Origin: Acanthamoeba sp. SK_2022b
Lineage: Eukaryota; Discosea; Longamoebia; Acanthamoebidae
Assembly (NCBI GenBank): GCA_027943245.1
Contig: JANDJZ010000045.1
Location: 124,001-188,000, forward strand
Length of the DNA stretch: 64,000 nt
Direction: 5' to 3'
Below are positions 12,297 through 23,306 of the stretch, piece by piece. Each line of letters starts with the position of its first letter. The stretch's first letter is position 1. Made by a program: the position numbers and the translations under genes. Under the pieces are notes generated by a model, which was not told the DNA's origin, searched no databases, and saw only the letters and a program-made list of their open reading frames with translations.

Positions 12297-13434
12297 ATGT
12301 ATAAAAATGGAACCTACGGATCGATAAGCGGCGCTAGTGGCAGCTCCATGGGGCAGAGCAATAGCAAGAGGAGGGAGGCAGATGAGAAGGAACGGAGGAA
12401 GGCACGAGCAGCCGCTAAGATGAGTGATGATCTTGACATCAACGCGATCTTGGCTGCGACCAGCATTACCTCGATCACGGGACAACCTTCGAAGGGTAAT
12501 CCGCCGACAAAGCAGCAAGAGCCCCAAGAAAGGCATGTGGATCGAGGGAATGGTAAGGGCAAGGAAAAGGTGCGAGATGGCCAGTCTGCCAGCGATAGGG
12601 GGGCGAGACACAGCCAAAACGGCAAGAGGGACGAGCCAATTTTCCACACTGTGTCCCTCGCGGACACGCTCGAAGGCATCGCCCTCAAGTATGGCGTACA
12701 GGTGCGTTTACCCCGTCCATGTTGTTCAATATCGCGTTTTTTTTAATCCTAAAAAATCAATTCATGCAGGTAGCCGACATCAAACGTGTAAATAGGCTTT
12801 TCTCAAATCAGGATTTGTTTGCGCGAAAGGAGCTCGTAATCCCTTCGCCTGAGGTTCGATTTTTTTCTAAACACCTTACCTGCCTAGCACAATTATCATT
12901 TTTGTCTTGCAACCGCAGGAGCTCGAAGATCAAACCGTCAGACCGAGGCGCAGCTACGAAAAGGACATCACCTCTCCCCGAGGGAGGCGCAGCTTCGAGA
13001 AGGATGCACCCAAGTATATTTACCCCGCTACACCTGAAGATGAAGTCGTACGTCCTTTCTGCTTCTTCACGTCTCCACCTTTCGGATTTCTGCGTCGCGT
13101 TGCCGTCTTTGGGTGGCAATTGTCGCTGTCTCTGCGGTACTAAGCGAAGGAGCTCTTCTCCCGTGTTTGCTTGCAGGCTGAGCAGAGACGGTCTCTCCTC
13201 GGTTTCAGCAGCAGCTTCTCGTCAGATAATGGAAGGGCAGCCTTCCGTGGCCAAGACACCGAAGGTGCTGGCGTCAGGTAGAGCTCCTACTCCACCAGCT
13301 CCACGCGCGTCTTGGCTACTTGGTCGTAGCCTGAGCCTTCTTCTTTCGTTGTTGTTTCACTCAGGATCAAGCAGATGGGCGCCAAGGTGAGGAGACGTTT
13401 GGAGGAAGAGGAAGATACGCTCTACGGCCTCTAG
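12297..13434 (+). CDS. LysM domain-containing protein (LYSMD-like)
   Basis: Start ATG 12297, stop TAG 13432-13434. The N-terminal third is Ser/Gly-rich and charged, with no signal peptide. The LysM domain follows: FHTVSLADTLEGIALKYGVQ joined across an intron to VADIKRVNRLFSNQDLFARK and ELVIPSPE, the full beta-alpha-alpha-beta unit. The C-terminal exons are basic and low-complexity (two RRS/F-x-EKD segments, near 12950 and 12990). In form it resembles the intracellular eukaryotic LYSMD1/2 family rather than secreted peptidoglycan-binding proteins. Four or five introns. Ligand unknown. Confidence 0.82.
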
Positions 13435-13841
13435 CCTGTTGTCGCGACCGCGACTCAGCGACCTATTTATTCAAAGGGGATCCACCACCCCGTCCCCGAC
13501 GTTTTATCCTGTCAGATCTGTTCTCCTCCTCTTCTGTCTTTGCGCCTAGGCGCACGCAGGCGTGTAGGCGCAATGTACATACCCCGCCGGCCCCGCCACA
13601 GTCCTCCAGGGCCTGCTCGGCGCGTGGGCAGTGGACGAAGAAGTTCATCTTTTGTCCCCAAAAATTGTCTGCGCACAGCTACATTGCTGCGAAGTATCCT
13701 ACATGTTGTGATGTTCCACTCAGATGACCAAGAAGATGGGTGGGTGGTCGGAAAGAGGCCTGCCTTCTTCCACACGGGGAGATCAACGGAAGGAACCGCC
13801 GATGCTCCGTTTAGTGCGTTCCTTTGGTTGCAACAGAGCTC
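13435..13841. other. Convergent intergenic region
   Basis: 407 bp between the 3' ends of the LysM gene (+) and the RhoGEF gene (-). I see no gene, repeat or RNA in it. Confidence 0.6.
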
Positions 13842-16112
13842 TCACTTGGTGGTGCCAAAGAACAGCATGATGGAGGCGCGGGTGCGTCTCGTGGTGAGGT
13901 CAGGATTGGACTCGCGCAGGATCTTGAGGTGATCCCCAAGCTCCCCGTCGATTTCCCCCTCGCTCTCCTCGTCCCCGCTGCTGTCATCCGGGTTGGTGGC
14001 CTGTCTAGAGCTCGGCGACACTGCCGCTTGTGTGGGCAGAGCCTCCTGCGAGGCTGTCGGGCTCAAGGCGACGGACGAGAGGTGCACGCTGGGCGCACGC
14101 GCTGGCACAGGCGGCGGCACGCGGGTGGGTACACTGTGCGATGACACAGCGCCGCCAATGGCCGACCCGGACGACGGCGACGGCGAATGTGCGCCGGTGG
14201 CGGCAGGTGAGGTAGCGGTGGCTCCGGGTGAGGCAGGGGTGGTCTTTTTCGAGGCGAAGGGCCACATCTTGCTCGGCGTGGCGAAGCGCTTCCTTTTAGA
14301 TTTGTGGCGCCCCTTGGTGGTGTCGCCCTTGTCGCTGCCGGCCAGCGCGGTGCCCTGTTCGGCGATGAACTCGAACAGGTTGACTTCCTCTGTGGCCTGC
14401 TTGCGGTGCTCGGCCGAGTCCGCCTCCTCCTTGGCCTTCTCTCCGGTGGCCACGTCGGTCTCGTAGAATGTTTTGATCGCGCCCTCGTCTTCCTCGTCAT
14501 CAGCGTCGTCGTCGTCGTCATCGACCTCTTCTGTCATCTCTCCCGTCTTCTGCGATTGACTCTGCTTGTCGCTGCTGCCGTCCTCGTTGTCGCTGTCGAG
14601 CATTTCTTCGAGGGAGAGAACGCGCGTCCTCTTCTGGATCCACTCGTCCTCCGCGAGTATGCTGTCGGCACGAATGGCGCGCGTGCGGAGCTGCAGTTCG
14701 TCGCGCTCCTTCCGCTCCCTCTCCTCTCGCTCTCGCCGCTCGGACTCGACCTTGGCCTTCTCCGTCTCGAGCAGCTTGCCCACGCCCTGGCTCATGCTCT
14801 TGAAAAACGCCACCGACCCGCGCTTCTCCGCGTCGTCACCGTCGAGCTTTACCGCCCCGGTCGCCGCCGCTGCCTGCGAGGGCGTCTCTGCCTTCTCGTT
14901 CGATCGATACAGGCTGCCGCGCGGCCGTGGCGGAACCGCGATGATGGCTTGCGGTTGGCTGCCGGTCTCTTCATTCTTCTTCGCCGTCGTGGCCGCGGCA
15001 GCTTCGGCGGCTTTCGCTCTTTCGTCGGCCTCGAGCAAGAGGCGATCGCGTGCGGCGAGGTCGTCTCGCAGGCGCTTGATCTCGAGCTCCTTGTCGAGGT
15101 CGCTCTGCTTGAGCTTCTCGATCTCGGCAAGCATGCTCTTCTTCTCCTCGAACTCGGACTCCATGAATTCCTTGAGGCTCTCGATCAGCTTTCGCTGCTT
15201 GTCGATCTTGCGCTGCAGCCGCTCCAGCGCCTCCCTACGTTCCTCCTCCGCCTTCTCCTTCTCCGCCTTCTCCTTCTCCGCCTTCTCGTCGACCTTTTCC
15301 CTGGCCTGTTCCCTTTCCTTGGCTTCGCGGACCTGCGTGCGCTTGTCGATGGCTTTCCTGATCTTCCCCGTCCACAGCTCCCTGTCCGCCGCATTCCTCG
15401 CATAGAACACGAACGACTTGCGCGTGCTGCCCTCCTTCTTGTCCTCCTGCTCCCCATCAATCTGGAATCCATTCAATCGACCTGGCTCCCGAATCCCCAT
15501 GTCAGCCCCCCCCCCACAACAACTTACTGCAAAGCAACACACACGTGCCTTTCTCTTTTTGGTCTTCCACGCTCTTGATGGTGGCGGTGGCCAATGGAAT
15601 GGCCGCGACGAACTGCAGAAGATTCTTGCTGCCGAGGAACGACGCCTTCTTGCTCTGGTGGAGGGCGGGAAGATGGTCTGCCAATTGGCAAAGAAAGAAG
15701 AAAGAAAGAAAGGAAAGAACCGCGCAGTGGGTGCGTGGAATGGGGCGCGGGCACACGCACCTTGGATTTGGCGATGACGAAGAGATCGGAGAAGAGGTAG
15801 CACTGACGGACGGTCACCCGTGCGCCCGATTGGATGAGCTGCGCCAGCTGCCCCTCGTGCTTGTAGTGCCGTCCGGCCTCGGCTAATCGGATCTGCGGTA
15901 TATCACACGCACGCACGCCTTGTGAGAGACAGGCCGGAAATGACCCGTGCTGGGGCGTGAGGGGGTGCCCTGCCTTGCAGTTGGCCATCGAGGTCTCGAT
16001 GATCATCATGGTGTGAATGTTCTCGGCCTCCTTCCTCGAGATATTTATGTAGGTCACCTGCACAAAGCATCGATCAACAAGACTACTAACGCCCGGTATT
16101 GTGTGTGTGTGT

Positions 16113-16174
<62 letters not shown>

Positions 16175-17900
16175 CAAAGACAGATAGAGGGGAGGGGGGG
16201 AGAACCATCTTCTCGAGGGTTTCAAGGCACTCGACCTGAAGCTTGTAGTCCCGGTGGTCCGTCGGCGTGTTTTGCAACAGATTCTGGGGAAAGGTAGGAG
16301 GTGAGAAGAGTGAACGTGTGCATGTGTGACGAGAGCGGAGGAGCGCACCTTAAACATGAGCGGGTACTTGCAGATGCGCTGGATGGGCTTGATCATGTAG
16401 TCGCGCAGCGAGAGGTTGTTCGCATCGGCCTGAAGGCTTTGCGTCTGCAGATAGCAGCCAACACGGTGAGAGATCGGCCAACAGCTGGGGCGAAGGCAGT
16501 GGCAGGCACGCCTACCCGTAGGAACTGAGCGAAGGCGGGGATCTGCTTGGCCCGCTGGATGGCGTCCATGGACTTCTTGTAGTTGCTGCAGTAGTGCTTG
16601 TAGACCACAAAATTCTTCGACTGTCGCCACACAAGTGAGTCGGCTAGGCTGGGCTGAGTTGGTGAACACAGTGACACAGCAGAAGAGAGGACCGGCGCGA
16701 ACCATTTCCTTGAAGATGTCGCCCACGTGATACGAGATCGAGCGCCCCTTGGAGGATGTCTCCAGCACCACGTCACCCGTGGCTCGCCTGTATCGAACCA
16801 TACAAATGTGTGGGGGGGGGGCATGAATCTCGTGAACGAGAGAGAATGCCATCATCAGACAGGGGGGATACCCGGTGGAACGAGCCGGCGAGATCTTCTC
16901 CACGCCGAGACGTTTCATCAGCTGAATCCAAGTGCGTGCGAGCAGTGAAAAAGAGTCAGTCAAACACGGATCTCATGCGCCCTACAAGGGACAAGTGCCG
17001 GCCGCTCCAACCTTTTGAAGCAGGTCGCTGTGTATGCCTAAGATTATCTCCACGTTCAAAAAGATCTGAGGGATCTCATGCGACGGCAGCAGCTCCCCAT
17101 CTCGGATTGGCGTGAGATACAGCTGCATGGCACAACACACAACACACGACGCACAGTGGTGAATCGAACGAGCTGAGTAGTCGGCTAGCGTGGAGGAAGG
17201 GCAGCAATGGGTACCTTGACAAGCATCTTGAGGTCTTCGACGTAGAGGTACTCGGTATTGAGGATTTCCTGGATGATTTGGAAACGCTTGAACTGCGCGG
17301 CGATCTGGGTGTCCATGGAGGTGGTCTTGCGGTCGATCCCCACACACGTGCTCGTGCTCGGCGTGCGCGCCTCTCTGCGGTGCTTCGTGTCAACGATGCG
17401 TGCACATGTTGCACAGAAAACAGGGCAGGGGTGGGAGGCAATACTCTGCTTCGCTCACTGCCGGGAGTGTGGTCGACGCGGAAGACGCCAGCACTTCCTG
17501 CACGACGACAGGTGGGCGACAATATCAAAGGTTACAGCAGCTTCGGTTGTCTCATGAACTGCTACGACCAAAAGGGCAGTGAAACGACACGAGGTGGGTA
17601 CCTGTACGGGTGACACGCCGGTTGGTGGTAGGGTGTTGAAATGCTGCGATTGCTTTCTGGCGGCACCCACAACATGTCGCTGTCCGCCCTGGTCCGGCTG
17701 CTTCCAGTGTTAGCTATAGTCGTCCCCCTTCGTTTTCGTTCTTTGCAACCTTCGCTTCGTTCTTCTCCCCCCAATGAGGAAGCGGAGGAAATGAAAAAGA
17801 AGCTGGCGGTGGGCGAGGCAGGATATCCATGGAACAAAGCTTGAGTGAGAGGCCGTACCGGTCGCGCTGCAGTCACGCCACTGCCCTTCTTTCCAAACAT
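13842..17900 (-). CDS. RhoGEF (DH-PH) protein with long charged coiled-coil C-terminus
   Basis: Activates Rho-family GTPases. A plausible start is ATG 17900 (MFGKKGSGVTAAR). The DH domain spans exons with FQIIQEILNTEYLYVEDLKM (about 17285-17225), LYLTPIRDGELLPSHEIPQI, SKNFVVYKHYCSNYKKS and the conserved LSLRDYMIKPIQRICKYPLM (about 16400-16350). The PH domain follows (VTVRQCYLFSDLFVIAKSK near 15790; TRKSFVFYARNAADRELWTG near 15390). The last large exon encodes a long Glu/Lys-rich coiled coil, an acidic patch near 14500 and a Ser/Pro-rich tail ending MLFFGTTK at 13842. One intron holds a (GT)n tract; another appears to use a GC donor at 15973. The 5' exons are the least certain part. Confidence 0.85.
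16100..16172. repeat. (TG)n microsatellite in RhoGEF intron
   Basis: About 36 dinucleotide units with a single interruption, lying between two DH-PH exons of the minus-strand RhoGEF gene. Confidence 0.95.
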
Positions 17901-18189
17901 CTGAGCTTCCAAATCTACGGCGCCGTTGCTCCGCCTCTCCCCCCTTTGCTGCTTCGCTTTGCCCTCGTCCGCGCCGGGAACGAGAAGCCACCGCAATTTC
18001 CTTTTCGTCCAATGCCAGCCCGCCCACCGGTGTTTCTCCGCTGGAGGTCCTGCTGCTTCGGTCGAGAGTCCTCTCGAATCGAGACGGGTGGATGGTACAC
18101 TACGTGTAGAGACTAGCTTGCAAAAAACGAAGCGTTCATTTGGCAGTCACCGGGGATGGTGATCCAGCCACTCAAGGGCGTAGTTCTGG

Positions 18190-19720
18190 TCAATCGCGTC
18201 CTCGGAACCCGCCCCTACCACCACGGCCACCTCGGAAGCCGCCACCGCGACCGCCACGGAAGCCGCCACCGCCTCGCCCACCACGGAAGCCACCGCCGCG
18301 ACCGCCGCCACGACCTCCTCGGAAGCCACCGCCGCCACGTCCACCACGGAAGCCACCACCGCGACCGCCGCCGCGACCTCCTCGGAAGCCGCCGCCTTCG
18401 CCCTCGCCGCCATCACCGCCGCCTCGGTAGCCACCGTTGCCCGTGCCGTAGGTCTGCGCCGCGTATTCAGCGCTCTCCTGCTTCTTCTGCGCGACCTTCT
18501 GCTTGAAATGCTTCTCCTGTTGTTGCGTTGTTGTGTTGAGAAGAGATGGAATCGACAATCAAAGCTCTGGTGAGGACCGGGGCGTACCCGCTGCTTTTGA
18601 AGCTTGTCTCTCTTGGTGTCGATCTTTTGCCTCCGAGTGGCGCTGTTGCCTCCGCCTGTGTGGAAAGAGAGCAATCCAACCCAGCCATGAGAAACGCCAG
18701 CGCTCAGAGGGACTCTTGGGCTGCTGTATTAATCTGCATGCAGATAGGTAGGAGTCGGTTAGGTGTACCTCCAGCGGTGAGCTCTACGTTGATCTGCCTG
18801 CCATCCATGCTGGTGTGGTGCATCTTCAGTGCTTTCTGTGGGGAAGAGGCGGTCAGCGTTGGTGGGCTCGGGCTCCCCCAGCGGAAAAGCTCTCGAGAAG
18901 ACAGCGCATGAGAGGAGACGGTACCTGCAGGGCGAAGAAGTCGTTCACCTCGAGGAAGGCGCAGCCACGGGGCTCGTTGGTCCCCTTCTTTGTCAGCAGG
19001 CGCACGTCCACGATGCTATCTGCGCGAGTGGATTAGAGCGGGTCTGAAACACCCACGGAGCGGCAGGCACCTGCGAGGGCCCGGAAGTGTTCCGTGATAC
19101 TCTCTTTGGTGGCTTCGTATGAGAGGTTGCCTGCAGAGACACGTAAGCGATTTAATCGTTTTTACATGTAATATAAAATTTAAAATATAATTGTAGCGAA
19201 GTCGGATGAATTGCAAGTGGCAGGACTTACCAAGGAACAGGATGTATCGCTTCTTGGCAGCGCCATCATCATCCTCTTCCTCCATCTGGTCTTGTTTGCC
19301 CTTTTTCTTGCCCTTCTTGGTCAAATCACCCTCGCCGCTTTGGTCTTCAGCGTTCTCATCAGAGCTGACCTTTCTACGTTTCGTCTTGGTTTTCACCTTT
19401 GAAAGGGGAACTAGGCTCACCTCGCCGTTTTCATCTTCAATCAACTCCTTAATCTCCTCCTGCTCATCATTGTCCGCAGCGATCTTTTCAGCCTCAGCTT
19501 CCTTCGCTTCCACCTTCACCTGTTCTCTCTTCCTCTTCTTGTCTTTGCTGCCGTTCGCGGTAGGCTTCTTGGGCGATTTCTTACTCGATTTAGTGGCGCC
19601 ATTTGCCGGTGCGGCAGCCGCTGGCGCCGATCGCTTGCCCTTGGCCGGAGGCTGGGTGGCACTGGTGGTGGTAGAGGATGACAGAGGAATGAAGTCATCT
19701 TGAGCTTCGATGTCCGACAT
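18190..19720 (-). CDS. RRM/RGG nucleolar RNA-binding protein, Nop6-like
   Basis: Start ATG 19720 (MSDIEAQDDFIPL), stop TGA 18190-18192. The N-terminus is Lys- and Glu-rich with nuclear-localisation-like basic runs (KDKKRKREQ). A single RRM begins KKRYILFLGNLSYEAT, crosses introns through DSIVDVRLLTKKGTNEPRGC and KALKMHHTSMDGRQINVELT, and is followed by AGGGNSATRRQKI. The INVELTAGGGNS block is the mark I know from fungal Nop6, a small-subunit ribosome biogenesis factor. The C-terminus is about 75 residues of FRGGRGGG repeats, usual for nucleolar proteins such as fibrillarin. Five introns. The role in 40S assembly is inferred from the family. Confidence 0.83.
18204..18430 (-). repeat. RGG-encoding GC-rich tandem repeat
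   Basis: A coding tract in the last exon of the Nop6-like gene that repeats GGTGG/CGG-type codons for Arg-Gly-Gly and Phe-Arg-Gly-Gly. Confidence 0.85.
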
Positions 19721-20085
19721 CTTGGGGGGGGAAAAATGCGAGTGTGCACCGCTTGAAGGATCTCAGGTGGATAAATAACACAAAAATAATAAATCACAAA
19801 GAAACACAATCCCTTCCGCCGTTTTTCCCACCCAGTCCCTCGCTCTTCTACATCCCACAGGCCTTTCGTCGGCGTGGTGGTTCTTGAGGATCAGCGAGTT
19901 GCAGCCTTTTTTCGTTTTAAATGGGCCATCGATCCCTGGCAATACTGGCCAAATGCAAAAGAGACGAGCAAGAAAAGAAGGATGATTTATGAGGTCCGCT
20001 TTACAGGCTGAGGAAGAACTGGTCGACTGGCATCGAACGATTATATCTCCTCTCGCATGGGTTTCGCTGTATGGGGGGGGACATT
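19721..20085. other. Intergenic region, no gene seen
   Basis: 365 bp upstream of the Nop6-like gene and downstream of ATP synthase epsilon, both on the minus strand. AT-rich just upstream of 19720 (19765-19805). No feature supported. Confidence 0.5.
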
Positions 20086-20301
20086 TTAGTGAGCCCCAGC
20101 GGAGCCGACAAGTTCGGTGGCCTTCTTGGCATCAGCCTTGTCCTGGCCCTTGCCGAGAATCCACTGCTCGATCTTCATGTTGACGCTGTCCCTCTCGGCG
20201 GCCTTGGCGCGGAAGGGCTCCTTGAGGGCCCTGCGGGTGAGGATGGCGCAGGTGTTCGAGTAGCGCAGGTACGAGAAGCCAGCAGATCTCCACGACGACA
20301 T
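20086..20301 (-). CDS. ATP5F1E: Mitochondrial ATP synthase F1 subunit epsilon
   Basis: A 71-residue protein in a single exon, ATG 20301 to stop at 20086. It opens SWRSAGFSYLRYSNTCAILTR and continues RALKEPFRAKAAERD, the strongly conserved eukaryotic epsilon-subunit pattern (Trp near the N-terminus, GxSYLRYSN, RxxLK). The short family length (about 50-75 aa) fits. It packs against the central stalk of F1 in the mitochondrial matrix. The Lys/Asp/Ala-rich C-terminal extension beyond residue 50 is longer than in animals. It is head-to-head with the SAM-PB1-PAS gene, 309 bp apart. Confidence 0.93.
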   Translation of the reverse strand: MSSWRSAGFSYLRYSNTCAILTRRALKEPFRAKAAERDSVNMKIEQWILGKGQDKADAKKATELVGSAGAH

Positions 20302-20610
20302 GTTTGATTTGATTGATTTACTTCTCGATCAATTCGCGCAGTTCTCTTTTTGCCCGCCCCCTTTTCTTGGGGAGACCCCCAAGACCGGCCATCCGGCTTT
20401 GCAGGCAAAAAGCACACCACCGCTTTGCCGATCAAGACCGAACTCCTCGGGCGCTCTGATTGGTGGTTGATTCCGAAGCTGCCGGCAGTACTCTGGTAGT
20501 TTCCCAGCAGAGTTTGTGACTCCGTGATAAAAACACTCAATCCCGAGCGGGATGCAAGCAAACCAAACCCAACATCTGACCCTTTGCACCTACACAAGAC
20601 AGAGACATCG
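20302..20610. promoter_or_regulatory. Divergent promoter region (ATP synthase epsilon / SAM-PB1-PAS gene)
   Basis: 309 bp between two opposed start codons. It contains GATTGGTGGTTGAT (about 20457), a CCAAT-box-like element. No coding frame is credible. Confidence 0.4.
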
Positions 20611-23193
20611 ATGAAGGCACTAAGAGGCAAGGGAAAGGAGGCCAAGAGCGATCGCTCCGGAGGGACGACGAGCGTGCCCAAGCGGTGGAGCGGACACTTC
20701 TCCAACGTGTCGTCGACTAACAGTGATGGCGGCACTCCGCTCACGCTTGACGGGCTGCTCGAACACGAGCAAGCCATGGAGAACTCCAAAAGCGCCACCG
20801 CCTGCGCCCTGACACGCCTCAAGCGCACCGACCCGGCCGAGTGGACCGTCACCGACGTCGGGGTATGGCTCGACTTACTCTCACTGAGCGAGTACCGGGC
20901 CGAGTTCATCAAGAATGCCGTATCCGGGTCTGAGCTTCGAGAACTGGACAATGCCGACTTCCTCTCCCTCGGAGTCGTGAAGGTCACTGCCCCGAGTCCA
21001 CAATCTGTGTTGTACCCTGCGGGAAGTGAGTGCTGACGTCAGCGTGGATTGTGCTCGGAGGTCAGGTGGGCCACAGGAAGAAGCTGGAGCGACGGATCAG
21101 AATGCTCCAGCACGGGCTGGACCCGCTGGCCGACGAAGACGACTGTGACAGCTTGTCGTCGCATTCGCACTCTTCTCTTAACTCGTCTCACTCGACCAAC
21201 TCCAAGACCTCACAGAAGGTGAGCATGTCCGCCTGTTATGACACCTCCACTATCTCCCCCTCGCGCGTATTGCCTCTATCGCTCTCTCCCCGTTGCTCCC
21301 ATGCGTAACCGCTCTCATGCATCAGTTCATGCACCGACTGACGAGCTCTTGCGCCACCTCAGTCTAGCGCCAGTGTGGTCTCGGAGGGGCTCCAGGCCAA
21401 ATTGAAGAAGGACAAGGTGCGCAGTGAAAACAATAGGTGTTGTGTGCGTGCGTGACTGTGCACAGGGGTTGTGTGAAGGAAGCTGATATAACATGTGGCA
21501 CAGATCACGCTCAAGCTCGTGTTCAAGGACGACATCTCGCTGCTGCACGTGTCGCCGATGATCGAATTCTCCGAGCTGGGCAAGAAGATAAAGAAGGAGT
21601 ACGGGCGTATGATGGAAATCAAGTACAAGGACGCCGAGGGCGACTTCATCCGCGTAAAGACCACCAAGGCCATCCGCAGCGCCATCAAAAACTGGTCTGG
21701 CCAAGGTTTCGTGCCGACGCCAACTTCACACCTCTCCCACCTGTCTCAGAAAACGGAACACTGACTGTGGGGTGACATGGTTCAGGTTCGCTCAAACTGC
21801 TCCTCTCGGAGAAAAAGAAGAAGGTGACCAAGCGCAACTCAGACATCATGGATACGATGATCGACGGCGTGGTAACGATCGACCGCAAGGGCAAAATACT
21901 CGTGTTCAACAAGAAGGCTGAAGAAATCTTCGGCTACCGCAAGAAGCAGGTGCTCAAGAAGAAGGTAAACATGCTCATGCCTGCCGAAGTGGGCCACCAG
22001 CACGACGGCTACCTCAAGACCTATCAGCGCACCAAGAAGCGACACATCATCGGCATTGGCCGGGAGGTCACGGCACAGCACGCTGACGGCCACGAGTTTC
22101 CCATCCATCTCTCCATCAGCGAGAGCAAGAACAACGATGAGACACTCTTCACCGCCACCATTCGCGTGATTAACGCCGCGGCGGCCGACCCTGCCAAGGC
22201 GTCGACCGTCGCCGGAAGCGTGTCAACCGCCTCAACTGACGTGACGATGTTCGGCCTGCTGGACTGTCTGCTCGACGCGACGGTGGTGATCAACCAGCAC
22301 GGCGTGATCCAGTTCTGGAACAAGGCAGCCACCGAACGACTCGGCTACTCCAAGGAGGAGATCATCGGGAAGAACATCAAAATATGCATGCCCGCCTCAA
22401 TCGGAGGTAAACCTATGCTCCAGTTATTGTCTAGGGTTCACGATTGCTTACTCATTTATTCTTCATTTGTGCAGAGAAACACGACGCCTACATCCAGCGA
22501 TATCTGACGACGGGTGAGGGTAAAGTCGTGGGAGTGGGGCGCAACGTGGTAGCGCAGAAGAAGAATGGTGAGATCGTGCCGGTGCACCTGTCGCTCACAG
22601 AACAGCAAATCGGACCGGACCGACGCTTCTTCACCGGCGTCATGCGCGCCGTAGAAGAGGAGCTCGAGCAGAAGAAGACCGTCCTTCAGCAGGAGCGGGA
22701 GATCATCGATGACCTTGCCGTCCCGGCGATGATCACGGACGAAACTGGTACTGCCTTTCTCTGCACGCACGAACTGTTATGCAAGGCAGTTCCGTGATCA
22801 ACTCACGGCCTTTGTAAATTCACACAGGCAAGATCCATGGATACAACAGCGCGATGACAGGCTTGCTGGGCTATGGCCTGATAGACGTCATCGGTCGCAA
22901 CATGTCCATGCTCATGCCTGGCGAGATGGCCAAGTACGAACTCTCCATGCTTGGCTCTTTACCCCTGTATGAAATTTGACTGCTAATCCACCCTTGATGT
23001 CGTGGTAAACATCAGAGAACACGAGAGCTTCATCCACGCCTACCTTAAGCAGGGCAACGTTGCCACGTTGCGCGCAGGGCGGGACGCGGTGTGTATTCAC
23101 AAGGACGGTTCGATGCTGCCCGTTCACCTGAGCCTCAACGTCAAGACGGATGACTCCAAGCACATCTTCACCACCATTTTCCAAAAGATGTAA
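20611..23193 (+). CDS. SAM-PB1-PAS-PAS-PAS signalling protein
   Basis: Start ATG 20611 (MKALRGKGKEAKSDR), stop TAA 23191-23193. Domains in order: a SAM domain (WTVTDVGVWLDLLSLSEYRA, LRELDNADFLSLGVVKVG, then GHRKKLERRIRML in exon 2); a Ser-rich linker; a PB1 domain (ITLKLVFKDDISLL with basic Lys, and YKDAEGDFIRVKT as the acidic OPCA-like loop); then three PAS domains. PAS1 has DTMIDGVVTIDRKGKI and EEIFGYRKKQVLKKKVNMLM; PAS2 has LDATVVINQHGVIQFWNK and GYSKEEIIGKNIKICM; PAS3 has GYNSAMTGLLGYGLIDVIG. Each ends with the PAS-core form PxHLSxxE. No output domain such as kinase or cyclase follows. It probably senses a small ligand and assembles through SAM and PB1. Confidence 0.87.
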
Positions 23194-23306
23194 ATTGTAC
23201 ATTTAGTTTGTCACATACCCCACCCAACAGCTGCCCTCCATTTGCTTGTTTCGTAATTATTTTCGGCAACTATTTCAAGAAACATTTTCAATAGTTTGGG
23301 CAAGAG

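Noticed and set aside
14304..15578. Long plus-strand frame rich in Leu
   Set aside because: It is antisense to the Glu/Lys coiled-coil exon of the RhoGEF gene; the Leu runs are the mirror of GAG/AAG codons.
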